NCBI GenBank assembly: GCA_038380795.1 | Contig: CM076260.1 | Location: 28,864,634-28,928,633 of the forward strand | Reading direction: 5' to 3' | Length of the DNA: 64,000 nt | Source: Pyrocephalus nanus | Taxonomy: Eukaryota > Chordata > Aves > Passeriformes > Tyrannidae | Shown here: piece after piece, positions 1-13,673 of the stretch | Position numbering within the stretch: the first letter of the stretch is position 1 | Layout of the letters: each line of letters opens with the position of its first letter | Program-made: the position numbers and the translations under genes | The notes under the pieces: generated by a model | Told to the model about the DNA's origin: nothing | Database searches by the model: none | The model's input: only the letters and a program-made list of their open reading frames with translations

Positions 1-2693
1 TAGGAACCATTGTAGGATATAGGAGTGGTTATTTTATTAGTCTTCAAAAGGAATCCATAGTTTATCCTAGGGAGAAATGATGGGGCATTACTTCAGCACA
101 TTGAACAAAAAGTGCTACAGAAATCCTGGAGATTATTTTCTACACCAAAGAGACAGTGCTTTGCTTAGATATTGTGCACAGGATTTGATCTGTGGTGGTA
201 TGAGGTGAGCTGAAGCGCAGCTCTGCTGAACTCCTTTAAGCTTTTTCACTCCAGCAGACTGAATCATTCCAATCCAACTCTTACCAAAGGATGCTCATCA
301 GGCACATTACTCTTACTTCAGGTACAATTTACAAATACCTTGCAGTGCAGATCTCTGACATCAAAGAATTTACTCACTAGCCATTAAACTATAAAGACAA
401 TCTTTGAGAATACATAATTATAAAGGTAAATGAACTAGCATGGATGTCACTGTACAATGATGGATTTTTTGAAAATGTGATTTTCAATGGTTTAAATCTT
501 TTGATATGTTCCTGGCAATGCTACATCTTTATGACAGACTTCCAGGATATAATTCAAAATTATGATGGTTGTTTAAAATAAAGCACATATTACAGAGATA
601 AATGATATTCACAGTTCTCTATAATGATGAAAGCTTGGGAAAGAGAGTTTTAAAATCTTTTTTCCTTACTCTTTTCAGAATTAGATGAATCAACTGTATT
701 TGTACTTGGAGCAGTGCTATACAAAAATTTAGAACTCATTTTGCCCACTTTGAGGTAAGAAATTTCATAAGTACAGTATGAATTCCAGTATTTCAGAATC
801 ATAACCATACTGCATGTAAGGATAAAAGCAGAGAGCCAAAACTGCCTTTGCACATTAGTACTACTGGGGGTTTTTTTACTGATATTTAAAATGTTTATGC
901 GTATATTCATCTTTCCTTCATACTTAGTCACTTGTATGATGTGAATAACCTTTTTATCAAATTGGCTTATTTTCATTTTATGTTATCTATATTAACCTTA
1001 ATTACAGAAATGTTTGATTAGAAGTATACACACTGAGGTACAATAACGCCCAGGCTACTTATATTTGTGCTTCAATCTACTGTTTGTCCAGTTAGTACAA
1101 ATGATCTTGTAATGACATCATAACTTGATGTACTTGGATTGTCTGCTCTATTTCTACAAAATTCTCTATCAGTAGTTTTCCAAGTACTTTTTCAATGCAA
1201 GGTGTATTCAGAAGGGACAGCAGAGCTGTACAGAGGATCCATTTTGGAAAGAAGACATACATGTGCAGAGCAGCTGAAATATGTCAGTTTTGAGAGCCAT
1301 ACACATACATAAGAAATAGGAGGGCCTCGTGTTTCACCTTTTCCTTTCTGTACTTGATAAAAGACAATTTGGAAATAAGCATTTCACCATCTCTTTTCTG
1401 ATTACCACTTAATATCATTTCATGGTCCATTATTACTACTTTATTTTATATGATCCTGTGCACCTAATGCCTTTTCTGTCTACTAATGCCCTTTTACAGG
1501 AAAATAAATGTGCAGATTGTGTAACAGTAGTTGTTAATGAATTCACAATCATTAAAAAGGAAAGTAATAAGGAAGGCACCATAACACTTTTCACTGTTCC
1601 AGTTAACCAAAGCTTCAGGATGGAAAAGCAACAGGTTTTTGCCAAAAAATATCTGAAAACAAAAAAGGGTCATTCCTAATAAAATTTAAAAAAAACCCCA
1701 CTTCCCAGTAAAGTTGCAATGTGCTGTGCAATGAGTAACTGTAACATCAGGGACAGAAAGCCTTCTGAGGTAGACCACAATTCGAACAGTGATGTCCTGG
1801 CAAGACACCTGGAAGCCTGGGACGTACTAGCAAGAGCCAACTGTGCTTAAGGAATGGTATGACTGACAGCTCATCCACTTCTGAAATGTCACTAAGGACT
1901 TCCCATTTGTTGTAGAGGTCAATAGTTTAAGCTTACAGGAAAAAAAAATTAATCTTGAATACTGTATATTTGCTTATATGAAAAGTCTTTCAGGGTTATT
2001 ATTTCATCCATTAGGAAAGTGAGATTTATAGGCCTTATCAGATTTTCCCTAGAAACAATAGCATCCCAAGTAGCAGCAATAAGGGCAGAATATGAACAAA
2101 AAAGTATAGCAACTTAAACACTGTGGAGTATGAAAAAGTGCATTTTGCTTCCCAAATTTTTTGCCTTTGTCTGTTTTGCTTCCAGCTGGTTACTGATTTA
2201 CACTGCAAATTTAACCATTTCTCTGTACAGTTGAGTTAGGTTTTGTGAGTTTCTAAAGCAAAATGGTCTAATTATATATATATCTATTCATAAATTAATT
2301 CTTTAGAAATTCAAATATGAAGGTGTCCCACTTTGCCACTGAATATGTTCAGTATTATTTGAATCTAATTCTCAGCTGCCCAGGAAAAGGAAACAAGCCC
2401 TATTACTTTCTTTTATGCGTATGAATAAGAAATAAAAGTCATTATTAATCCATTATATAAAACTATAACACACATTCCCAGGTACCTAAAGTCTCTTGTT
2501 TGTTTGGAATAAAACACCTTGCACTTCTTTAATGAAATGTATTTCTTATAATGAACGTATACCAAAACTTTTAAGCTTACATCTCTTACCTCATCAGAAA
2601 ATGTATCATGCTAGATTTCTTTTACCATGGCAGTCATATTGAAAATATGATCTCATGCCCTTAAAATAATACTGTCACAATTTCATATTGTTT

Positions 2694-3495
2694 TCATAGA
2701 ATTACAGACTCATTGAACATTTGGGTTGGAAGGGACCTTCAAAGATCATGTATTCTGACTCCCTTCCATGGGCAAGGACACCTTCCACTAGACCAGGTTG
2801 CTCAGACCCCTATCCAGCCTGACCCTGAACAGTTGCAATGATAGGACATCCACAGCTTCCCTGAGTAATCTGTCTCAACACCCTTGGAAAAAATGTCTTC
2901 CTTATGTTTAATCTGAAACTATCCTTTTTCAATTTAAAACCATTTTGCCTTGCCTTATCACTACAGACCTTGGTAAAAAGTCTCAGTCTTTATCTTAGGC
3001 TCCTTGTAAGTATTGAAAGCCTGCAAAAATGTGTTCATGGAGCCTTCTCTTCTCCAGAACGAACAAACCCAACCTTATGAATCTTTCTTCATAAGAGAGA
3101 TGTTCCATGCCACTGATTGTTTACATCGCCCTCCCCTGGACCTGCTCTAAGTTTCATGCCTTTGTTGTGCTGGGATGCAATATTTTGAGTGGGGTCTGGC
3201 AAGAGCAGAGTAGAGGGGCAGAATCACCTCCCTCATCTTGCTGACCCCACTTCTTTTGGTGCAGCCCAGGATACAACTGACTTTCTGAGCTGCAAGCGCA
3301 CATTGCTGGCTCATGTTCAATTTTTCATCCATCAGTATCCCCCAGTACTACTCAACAGGACTGCTCTCAATCCCTCTATCCACTACTCTGTATTGATACC
3401 AGGGGTTGCTTCAACCCAAATGCAAGACCTTTCACTTGACCTTGTTTAACTTCATGAGGTTTCCATCTCATGAGCCTTTCAGTTAATAGTTGTTG
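2694..3495 (-). mobile_element. CR1 LINE, 5'-truncated 3' end
   Basis: Read on the + strand this begins TCATAGAATTACAGACTCAT and continues TTGGGTTGGAAGGGACCTTC, the reverse complement of the avian CR1 3' UTR end, so the element is on the minus strand. The minus strand at 3332-3147 codes for the C-terminal part of the CR1 ORF2 protein ([20 protein letters not shown], then [20 protein letters not shown]), followed by decay. About 0.8 kb remains of a full element of roughly 4.5 kb. The 5' truncation near 3490 is typical of target-primed retrotransposition. Not functional. Confidence 0.95.
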
Positions 3496-5099
3496 AGAGG
3501 TTATATTCTTTGTGAAAATTAGAACTGATGTGCAGGTTTTAAAAGGATCTTTATTATTATTGTTTTATCACTTTACACTTGTTCAAGTACATGAATGAAG
3601 GTTTCTGTACATCCAACTGCATTTGAAAAAGGTTTATTTTTGTTTGCTTGCATTTTGCAATGAAAACCTATCATCTTACCTGTGTTTATATTAATTACTA
3701 TTTGTACTAATCTTTCTTAACTGTGATAAACGTTATCATAATAACCATAGTAGTGCAGAACAGAGCGAAATGCTTCACTGCATTCATTAGTATTGTCTAT
3801 GGAGCAAACACTGTAAAATGTGAAGGAACATAACATCATCTTTTTTTTATATGATGCCTAAAATTCTAGTAGCCATGCACAACATAGGAATTTAAAAATA
3901 CCATTCTGGATAAGCATCTTACAGGATCCTTTTTTAAAGAAAATACCCGTTGTTAAATATGTCAGTGGTGGGAATGAAGATGAACAATTATAAACCAAGC
4001 TAAAATAAGTAAAATGGGCTTGCGTTTGATTTCAAATGCCACATCATTTATACCTTGACAACCTGATAATAGAAGTGATTTCTATTTACTGCAGTTAAAT
4101 ATCTAGAAAGCTTTACCAGTTCCCTTGTGATTTCAGTTCCTGGCTGGCTTTACAGAATTAAGATGGGAGTAAAGAAAATCTTTGATTGTAATTTCCAAAT
4201 GAACAAAGGTGACACACATTCCAGTACATTCCTTAATCTTAGCACTAAAAGGTATGCAAACTTCTGCATCATCACAAGGAACTTCTTTTTTAAAAAATAA
4301 ACAAACATACAAATAAAAAAAATCTCAGTATATCTTCAGGGAAAATTTTCCAAAGCACCTAACCACAGAATCCCCATCTGGTACATCACAGGTGTTCTGT
4401 GAGTAAAATGAGGATTTCATTATCTTGGACAACTCATAAAAAATATTTCATAAACTCCAAAATTAGACACATTTTACCATATGGGCTTGATTTTTCTTGG
4501 CATAGAGTTTATCAAAAGTAAGTCCTGTAAACACAGTGCGAGATGAGGAATTACATTAATTTGCAGGTTTTTGGGCAATGTGTTTAATCCTACTGGTACA
4601 TGTATATTATTCTGAGAATTTTGCCAGGAGTCTTTAAGCAAGAGTTTAGGGAAACAAAGATAAAACGAGTTTATTCATCCTCATAAAAATAAAATCATTA
4701 TTTTTTCCCATGCACAAGTAAATAAAGTTCAGCTGATTCTATTTTGTAATATTCTTTGCTGCACTGCACTGTTCTTCTAATATCTTGTGGACTTGTTTAT
4801 AGCAGATATTGAAATATTGAATATTTCCAGAACTGTAGAACCAATATTATTTCCACAGCTCTTGCACCCCTGAGCACATTTATGTTATTGTTAGGTTCAC
4901 AGAAAATTGATTCTCAGTATAGTACTCATCTAAAAGATACTATATATAATTCATCTCCTGGGCACTGTGAAGAAATACATTGCATATTGCCATACTGTAA
5001 GATAGTTTTTACCTTTTCCCTTAACAAATAAGAACAAATAAAGAATCAATGATTTTGCTGTATCGAGCTTTTTTTTTCTGTCCCTTAAGCATCCACCAC

Positions 5100-5155
5100 G
5101 TTTCTGTAGTGTAGTGGTTATCACGTTCGCCTGACACGCGGAAGGTCCCTGGTTT
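5100..5155 (+). pseudogene. Truncated tRNA-Val pseudogene
   Basis: The 56 nt match a nuclear tRNA-Val (AAC/CAC type) from its first base through the D arm, anticodon arm and variable loop into the T arm. Box A (TGTAGTGTAGTGG) and the anticodon stem TTCGC/GCGGA are visible. The sequence then departs at GGTTT ATACAA, so the T loop, box B and the 3' acceptor strand are missing. The anticodon position reads GAC instead of AAC or CAC. With no box B and no acceptor stem it cannot make a tRNA. It may be a retro-inserted tRNA fragment or a decayed SINE head; no tail or body of a known SINE follows. Confidence 0.85.
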
Positions 5156-8100
5156 ATACAAAAATTATATGGAATACTGGGTACACAGCCACTTCCTTGG
5201 TTACAAGCTGGCTACCAGGAAGGCCTAGACCAAAACCATCACACTTTTCCTGCTAAAATTTCCTGCACTGAAGGAACTGTCCCCATTGGAAACATCATTC
5301 CTAACCCCCTCCTTCAGGTGCTGTACAACTAAAAAGGCCCTTTAATTTCCTCAGGTCAGCTTTGTTAGACTAAGGATGGAGTACCTCAGACAGGTTTCTT
5401 TTATCATGTCACATTATTCCTTTAGCATCTGGAATTTTTCTGTAAACTTGTATACATTGATCTGCAACTTCGATCATGCTGTCTTGAGATAGCAACATGC
5501 CTTATTCATAAGTTCATTTTTCTTGAGCAACATAGAGTCATTCTAAAAAGAAAATAAAATTTGAATTTCTTATCACATAGGATCAATATGAATTCACTTA
5601 TATGAGAAAATACCCCCAAAATTTATGCCCAGGCTGGAAAACAGTGTAATAAAATAATGCTAGTTTATTAATATTGTTATTAATTCAGATCAGAAAAAAA
5701 ATCCTTCAGGACAGAAGCTCTGGAAGTATTTCTTGAGCTTTTACTCAATCAAACTTTACTGTCTTAAGTCTTCAAGGATTTATTCAGCCATAGTTCCCAA
5801 GGAATTTAATAGATTCTTTCGAATAGTTGATTTTGAAACTTAGCCTTGATGAGCATCTTTCTGGACAGTCAGCAGGGCACCATCCCGTAAAACTTCATTT
5901 CTCATTAAAGTTGAATTTTAGATTATTTTTGATGAAAGAGAAGGAGCTAATGGTGAAGTCACTCTCCACCATAAAAAACTGTAAGGTAATGCACTTGCCC
6001 AGGAAGTGTGAGATGGGTCATTCTATTCTATGTCCTTCCCCACATGAGAGGGACTGAAACCCACGTATTGCACCTCCCAGGACATTTTGTAAAAGCTGAT
6101 TACCTAAATTCTTGGATAAGTGTTCTCAGAAGTAGCCTGTTGTTTTAAAAAAATATCTTAAATAAAGTTTAATGATGGCACCACACTGGTGGTTTTGAGG
6201 TAGGTTATTGTGATTACGAAGCTCTGAGCTTTAGTTCAGAGGCATCTTAACATGTTGTGTGAGTTTAGAATATACTTGCCAGATTGCATTCTTTCAGAGA
6301 CTGTCCAAACAGTTAAATATGATATAGGCAGCTAGGCATTCAGCCCAGACAGGACAGCAATGAGGGATGCAGTTTTCATTTCACAGCAATATAGCCAGTT
6401 ATTTTTATTTTCTGGTGAAAGAGTCTGCTAGGGGCTCTCGAGAATGTAAGTGGATTGGTTGAGTTTTCATAAAACTGAGGTAAAATGGATGTACTGAAGT
6501 TACAAACCAGGCACTTAGGTGCTCTTTCAGATCTCATGCTAGAACCATCAAAACTGCACCAAAATGAGATATAGGAAGGAAACATATATTGACTCACAAA
6601 AACTGACTGTAAAAGAGTACTGAAGTAGCAATATTTACACTACTTTGTGTGAATTTCCAAAATGGGCACAGTCTCTTAATAGCTCGTAGGCTCTATTTCC
6701 ACTTGTCATGATCTGTTAGAGAAACTAGGTTTTTCTTTTTTTTTTGGAGTTTTGTTCTTTTGTTTGGGTTTTTTTTTAATTATATCTTGATTCTCAAGAA
6801 TTATAGATATTCAGCTACTGTCATTCTGCAGAAGGTACTGAAATTTTGCTGAACATTAAATGTTAGTCTGATAGAGAGAGACAATGTGGGAGACTTTGAA
6901 GTGCGACCAAAGAGAAGAAATAGGAATTAAGTAAAGTAGAAAGCCACTTCTATTATATTTCCATTATGTGATTTGGCTGAGTAAAATTGGACTAGAACTC
7001 ATACCTTGCCCCAGAAGAATAATTTCATTCCTTGTGCTGAATGAAGTGCCTGCTGAGCTAAGTTTCTATTACTGTAGCCATGGCAATTCCTGTTTCAGTG
7101 ATTCAGGAGAATGGAATCCTCTCCTAAATACAAACTCCCTAAAGAAAATAAGCAATGCAGTAACAACAACAACGATAACAAAAGGATATTTTCACTGTCT
7201 ATTATAATTACATCCAAACTGCCTAGTTTCTTCTTTGATAACATCTACCCGAATATGACTGAATATGTCTTTTTTTGAGGTGTTGAAAGCACCATTACAT
7301 GCAAAGAAATTACCATAATAATCATCAGAAACAGTCAGGCTGATAACTGATGGTCACTCTAAACCTCATAGGGTCATAGGAAGCAAGGATCTCAGGCATG
7401 AACATCATGTCAACATGTCTTTATGCCTGTAGTAGCATAACCTTGGCACTACTAGGTCTGTCCTAGAGAGGTTGCTATGATACATAGGGATCCATGTTTT
7501 ACATGAAAAGAGAATTCAATCATGTATTAGAGAAACTCACAGAAAATCATTATTTTGCATAACCTGGTACAGTAACATAGGACGAAATCTAATCTCACGT
7601 ATGAGAAAAAAATTATATGTTTTGGCAGAATTTAATTCAGGGCACTTGGTTTAAATTAATAAGTATTTAGAGAATGAAGTTGCCCACTCATGTACCAAAT
7701 ACATTGGTTTTTTTAAAATTGGAAACAGGTTTTTGCGTGAGCACAGAATCAACAGAACTGTACAATCTCCCACTGCATTCATCAATCTTCACAATTTTAC
7801 ACTTAACACTAAGAAAAAATGTCCAACACATCACTTTGGAAGAAAAATTACTATCTCTTATAAAATATAGTTCGTGGACCTATACTGAGAAAAGCAAATG
7901 AGATGCACTCAAACATGTACAGAATGCTTGTGTAATCAATACATTATTCTAATTAATAACTTGTATTTTAAGGAATTGCACTTCCTTATCCTTGATGCTC
8001 TTCAGTCTTGAAAGTGTTGGGTACAACTGCGAGTGTTTTCACCACTTCCAAACAAATTTGTTTTCTCGATGAATATTTGTCAGTTAAAGTCACTGAAAAT

Positions 8101-8168
8101 ACCCCGTGAGATACAAGTCTCATTTAACCTCACACCAAGATAAATCTATTTTTACTTTTTTTTGTTGG

Positions 8169-8188
8169 TTTTTTTTTTTTTTTTTCAG
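8169..8188 (+). promoter_or_regulatory. ADGRB3: Splice acceptor with 17-T polypyrimidine tract
   Basis: An uninterrupted run of 17 T (8169-8185) followed by CAG at 8186-8188 immediately precedes the ADGRB3 exon. This is a strong U2-type acceptor. The long homopolymer is prone to length variation and sequencing error. Confidence 0.85.
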
Positions 8189-8291
8189 GAATTTTACAGT
8201 TGTTAATTCAAAAATCATTGTTGTTACTATACGACCTGAACCCAAAACTACGGATTCTTTCCTGGAGATAGAACTTGCCCATCTCTCTAAT
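8189..8291 (+). CDS. ADGRB3: ADGRB3 (BAI3) internal coding exon, C-terminal GAIN domain
   Basis: Part of an adhesion GPCR of the brain angiogenesis inhibitor group. The family acts at the plasma membrane, mostly in neurons, where ADGRB3 binds C1q-like proteins and influences synapses and dendrites (known of the family). Seen here: a 17-T tract and CAG acceptor ending at 8188, then 103 nt, then a consensus GTAAGT donor at 8292. The first base completes a codon begun in the previous exon; 34 full codons follow without a stop, so the exon ends in phase 0. The peptide starts [12 protein letters not shown] and contains [18 protein letters not shown], which I recognise from the extracellular GAIN domain of ADGRB3 just before the GPS. 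NFT is a potential N-glycosylation sequon. The next exon, 5.4 kb on, starts in matching phase. Paralogues ADGRB1 and ADGRB2 are less likely because the recalled match is closest to ADGRB3. Confidence 0.93.
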
Positions 8292-11200
8292 GTAAGTACA
8301 AGGATAGTTGGTATGCTCTTACAAGAGTATTTGTCAGATCATATGAGAGAAAAAAGTGACATTGTTTTAAAAAACAGTTAATAAACCCCTGTTTAACTTC
8401 TAAAATTTAAGCCCAGGAACAGTCTAACAATCCTTGAACAAAATTAATTGTTGTTTTGTGTTTTTTGAAGCTTTAATTTAAATAGTAATTTCTACTGAGA
8501 AGTTTCCATTAAATGCTTTGATGGTTACGATTGGGAATGTGGTATTGTGCTGGATGCTTAATTTTTTTCTCCCTGCATAGGTCAAAGAGCTATTTTTTTC
8601 TCCTTTTCTTTCATTATTTCGTACTAAAAAGCCAGGTTTTACTTGTTTTAGCAGACTGAAAGAAATGCTCTGGTCCCAATTTAACTTAGAGTTCTTATAA
8701 ATGTTTGAGATTTTTTGTGCAATTCTTAAAACTGCATACTTTTGAGGCTTTAATCTCACATTAAAACATTTTAAATCTGAAAAAAAAGAGGATGTTTATT
8801 TCCAAATATTTGAAAAATATGAAGAGTTTTTCTCCTGCAGTTAGTTACTCCCAGCAGTCACAGGGACGTACAAAATTGGGAAAATAATGTTAAATAACAA
8901 GCATAAGAGTGATTTATGTGAAGACACAGCATATGAACTGTCTGTTATTAAGAGCTAGAGCCTACTTTGAATAAAGCCGTAAAATGTCAATTAGAAAAGA
9001 CAGTTACTAGAGCTTTTGCAAATACTATTATGCAGAAATCTTTAAATCTGGGAATTTTTAGGTGTAAACAGTTATTGAAGTGGTCATATAGATACAATTC
9101 AACCGGAGAATTTCCAAATATTTCAGTCAGTAGCAAAATTGGATTAGTGACTCTGGGCAAAAGTATGAAAGGAAACTTTCTGAACTCTAGATCTTGAATT
9201 AGCATTTTACTCAAGGTTAGAAGAAACTGTTTTGCCCTCAATGGTCATTATGACGTGGCATTCAGTTCCCAGAAAAAATCCTAATTCAAAGAACATCTCA
9301 GTGAAACTTAGAAAGAAAAAAGGAATAGAGGAACATAAACTGACCTGACTCCTTACCTTTCAATAAGATTAGAAGTCTATTGATACAGAATTATGGAGAT
9401 TTGGGGGTTTATGGTTCCATGTTTAAGATGCTTTACAGCAGGTAGGTTTCATTTTCTGTTTCATTTTATTTTATTTCCAACCTAAGTTATATCATAACAA
9501 TTAAGAGAAAATCTCAGTCTTTAACATAACTTTCCTTCCCATCAGATATTTTACTAAAAATGTAAAAAAATATTTGCTGGAGTAAACCACAAATTAATCC
9601 TATATATCAGGGAAAATAACAATCACTTTTGAAATAAAATACTTGTTTTGATCTTATTGAGATCATTATTAGGAAGAATTTATGGTAATTTTCATTGCTA
9701 GATTTTATAACCTGTTATTTCAACAGTGATTGGTGGGCTAATTACAGGAATTGCTAACTATATTTAGATTTTGAAATTGAAATTACTACTTACAAAAACG
9801 TAGGGTAGAAGGTAAGAAAAAAAGATTCTCATTAATTTCGTCAGTTATGCTAAAAAAGAAATCAATTATAAAAGAAAATAATACCAATAAACAATGTATC
9901 AGCATTGAAAGTATTTTTATGTCAAGCACAAGCTATTAATAGGAGCAAAACAAGAGCAAGGTTAGACTAAGAAAAGGTTGGATTGCTGTCCCCAGAAGAT
10001 GAAATTCTAGAAAATTCTTAGAGAGGAATTTTTTTTTTTTTTAATCCATCTCTTTGATTAATTTGCAGAGCAAGTTTTTGCCAAGTTTGAAAATCTTGGA
10101 AATGAAACTTCATTGTTACAAAGGGTCAGATTAGAGACGCCAACTGTTACCTTGCTTTGGCAACCTTTCCGTAACTGAATATTAATTAATATTGTGTGAG
10201 CTCATTTCTTGACAAAGCACAAAGACAATAACCTTGCCTATACGTATCAGGCTTTTTTTTTTTTTTTTTGGCTCACTTTTTGTCCTATAATATAATCTAG
10301 AGAAGCATCAAGAGCTTATATAAAATTTTCAGCCCTGAAATTAATTTTCCATATACTTTATTTATATAGACTCCTAATCCACCTGAATATATGAGTTGTA
10401 TTGACAGATACAATGATAATAAATTCCCCTAGAAAATCTGTGAATGCAAATCAGTTTTATAGTTTTAAAGCCTTTAAACATTTGGTGACTTTTTCCCAAG
10501 TCCTAGTCTTCATAATGGAATTTCAATAATAATATATTACCATAGAAAAAGCTTAATGTTGCATACAGAAAGATTAAACTATTGTTAATATATCTTTAGT
10601 GTTTGAACATTACATAATAATGGCTCACAGATTAACCATTATGTCAGTTAAATAGATTCATTCTTAAACAGAAATAAAATACATTCTCTTTCATCTGATT
10701 TTTTTAAAGTCTCCTTGTTATATTTGTTCCTTTCAAAACTTTTTCTTGAAATGCTGTTTGTTTGCAAATTGATTTCATGAGTAATTTTTTAAGCATTTTC
10801 TAGACCGTGCCTACAAATATATAGGACAATATCTGCACTTTTCTGGTTTTTTACCTCCTTATCCACTGACTAAATTACGTAGATAAGAGATTATGAAAAG
10901 GCTTAAAAGAGATAAAAAGAGTTAATATGACTAAATAAAGTTAGCCTTTAAATATTAATTTATTCAGTATTTTTAATGATTTCTTTATGTTATATCAAAA
11001 CTAATCAGTTTAATAATAAAACTGGAGAATGATTTTCTGGAGGAAGTTCAAATCACAATTGCATGATATTTGGTCTTGTGCACTGTGAACATGTAGGTGA
11101 CTGTGACCACAATTTTCCAGTAGTTTGATTAAAGAGACACCAAAGCAATCTTTAAAAAAATGCACAACTCAAACAAAATCCTATTTGCTCCAAAGAGAAT

Positions 11201-11395
11201 ATGAACTCTCACCTTCTGACAGCACAGAAGTTTACTCCAGGGACACTGAAGTAATGAGCCAGCAGGAGCTTAGCTTTCAGTGAGACTGAAAACCCTGCCT
11301 ACAAAACACAGTTGGCACTGTGCTGGATAGCTGTCAAAGTTGCCAATCACATTTAGAAAATTCAATTTCATCTCCTAGACACAGATACATACAAG

Positions 11396-11416
11396 TACAC
11401 ACACACACACACACAT
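11396..11416. repeat. (CA)n microsatellite
   Basis: About ten CA dinucleotides, passing into a short ATAT stretch. Confidence 0.9.
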
Positions 11417-12344
11417 ATATCCATTTTTGATATATCCGAGTCATGTACTGTAATGTATAAATCAATACTACAGCAGTCGTAAACATTAATGGACACAGTA
11501 GCTGCTTCCTTCACTGCAGCTGAGTAATTAACTAATGAGAGCACTGCCCCCACTGAGAGCGATGGATGTTGGAGGCAGCTCGACAGCAGCAGTTTGAGGA
11601 GATGTCGCCAAGAGGCCAGACACAGAAGTACTGTGAAAAAGGGAGCAACAGATTAAGAGTGAAGAAGCAAATACAGAGACAGGCTCCTTGTGGTCCTCAC
11701 AGTACTTGAAGGGTGTTTGATCAGGTTATCAAAAGAGGAAGAAGTTCTGAAAGGCTGCTGTGCCCTGGCGAGCTGCGAGTCCTGGTGGAACAAACCCTCA
11801 TACAAGACCTCCTTAAGGAATGGAAGTAATATTTATCCCACTTTCCATGTTTCTGCTTAATCTCGTTAGTGACTGCAATGGCCAAACATACTGGTTGTTT
11901 TTTTTTATTTGAATAGATTTCAAAGAGAGTGAAGTGTGTGATCTGACAGCAGTTCTATTGTGTTTCAGTTTTCTGCAAAGGCCTTTGTTTTCCTCTACTT
12001 TGTAGATTTTTTTATAATGGACATTTTTTCTGAAAATGTTTTTGTATTCATTCTACTTGCACTGTGGGAATACCAAGCGTAAGCTGTATGATGTCCACTG
12101 CTAGGAAAGAGAGGTCTTAGATCTGAGAAATGAAAAGCCTTATTATGATGGAGCTGTAGGACTAATACTTTAGTATGCATATAGCTATTTTGGATTGCAA
12201 GTAGTACTTCTTCATCGAGACTTAGGATACAAATTAATGTTTTTGTATAATTACATTTAAAGAAAAGTTAGTTCTGTGTTGACATTCTGTTACTTCTTAC
12301 CTTTCTATATGCTCTTCCATCAGTGTATCTGAAAGCTCTTACCT

Positions 12345-12530
12345 AGTAATGCAGGACCTGGTCTCTGAATCTCAACTTGGCTGTTATCCAGTGCTTTGTC
12401 CTGTGCCCTCTTCCCATTCCTCTTCTTTATATTATAAATACTTCAGGGAATGGAGCATTCTTTATTTATGTTTGTGCAGTGCTATGTAAATATAAAGTGC
12501 CATAAGTATATGTTGGTTTTAAATATTTAT
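12345..12530 (+). mobile_element. Possible ancient LINE/SINE 3' tail relic
   Basis: The segment ending TTTGTGCAGTGCTATGTAAA and the preceding 'aaatacttcaggga...tttatttatgtttg' arrangement resembles the conserved 3' tails shared by L2/MIR-like amniote elements (a phrase of the type 'cttggggcagggac ... tttgtacagcgcctagca'). The match is by memory and heavily diverged. It could be coincidence. Confidence 0.35.
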
Positions 12531-13673
12531 ACTCGACTCATGAAATTCAGTGGAGTCAGCAAAATACTGAACTAGAGGTTCAAAGTTTCGCTAAATGCCT
12601 CTCTCACAAGCATCTCCAGAAGGAAATTTTTTATCTTTGACAAAGAGGTGGATGGAATAATCTAAATATTTAATAGATTTTTACTTCATAGGTTGACATG
12701 TTTTCTATAAAAATAAAACACTTTTGAGAATGAAATATTAAGGTATGCTTTGTTTATATGAAACTACTTTTATACCTAGTGCATCTACACTGTTCACTAA
12801 GATTGACGTACAAAAATAGTAATTGTTTCTTCAAATCACTTTTGATTTAAAAAAGAAATATTGTACTCTATAGAATTTTTTTATGTATTTCTGATTTCTG
12901 GGAATACCCAGAGCTTGTGATGAACAGGAATATAGTTTTGCAGTTTTAAGTACTTCTAAGTCAATCTGAGTGAATTTTAATTTTGTCTCAACTCTTCCTA
13001 GGCAGCCAAATAAACATGAGTAATAATAGTTTTCAATTTCCCAAAACATTCCCCATAGTTCAATGATGTGTAATAAACCTAGATTCCCATTCTGTTCTAA
13101 ATCAAAACAGAAATTTTCCACTGACTTTGAAGAGGCTGAAGCTGGGATTGTAAAGCTCAATCACATCAGAAAAAAAATATTTATTTTGAGTAAAAAGCTC
13201 CACTGACTTAGTACCTAATTGACAAATACTTTGCATATTGAATGTGGGGTCGTCTGAAAACTAATCCTCCCAACATCTTATCCAACATATGCTTAAAATT
13301 TTTAGAGGCATTTCTGGTTTTGACGTTCAAGTTCCGAAGGGGTCCAAAGTTCTGTTTCTAAACACACCAGAAACGTTCAGTCAAGTCTCTTAGCAGATTA
13401 ACTTTTATCTCATATTTCACTTCTACTAGGATATGCCAAACAGACAACTTTATGCTTACCTTGTCTAAGCAGAGAATGCACAAGTAGTCTGCTCCTAGGT
13501 TGAAATGCTTTAAAATACTCTATAAGAATTAACCTTAAACTTTTGCCACTTTGGTGGCATCAATTCATCAGAGTATAACGATAATCTTGTAGAAGGAGAC
13601 TCAAATTTTTAGGTCAAACATGACACATATTTTTGTGTATCAGTACTAATAGGCTTGTTTGTTTTCTTTTTAG

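Larger units (their letters stand above)
1..8188 (+). other. ADGRB3: ADGRB3 intron, 3' part
   Basis: Sequence upstream of the 8189 exon, inferred to be the end of an intron because I find no earlier ADGRB3 exon in it. Frames are densely stopped. Recognised contents are a CR1 fragment at 2694-3495 and a tRNA-Val pseudogene at 5100-5155. I see no recognisable element in 1-2690, 3500-5095 or 5160-8165, apart from short A/T runs and a weak CR1-like phrase near 5980-6000. The conserved exon that should precede 8189 must lie upstream of the window. Confidence 0.8.
8292..13673 (+). other. ADGRB3: Complete ADGRB3 intron (5,382 nt)
   Basis: Bounded by GTAAGT at 8292 and TTTTTAG at 13673, joining two phase-0 exon ends. 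AT-rich, with no gene. Recognised contents are a (CA)n run near 11396, T runs near 10030 and 10253, and a probable ancient LINE/SINE tail near 12345-12530. The rest (8300-11390, 11420-12340, 12535-13660) holds nothing I can name. Confidence 0.9.

Noticed and set aside
650..976. 108-codon minus-strand reading frame
   Set aside because: Low-information sequence, no family resemblance, no supporting signals.
1422..1679. Plus-strand 85-codon frame as a possible upstream ADGRB3 exon
   Set aside because: Does not match the recalled GAIN-domain sequence, and no convincing acceptor/donor pair with the phase needed to reach the 8189 exon.
5930..6060. Phrase AACTGTAAGGTAATGCACTT like the CR1 'CKVMHL' block
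   Set aside because: Only a single short resemblance; flanking sequence does not continue as CR1, so not enough to call an element.
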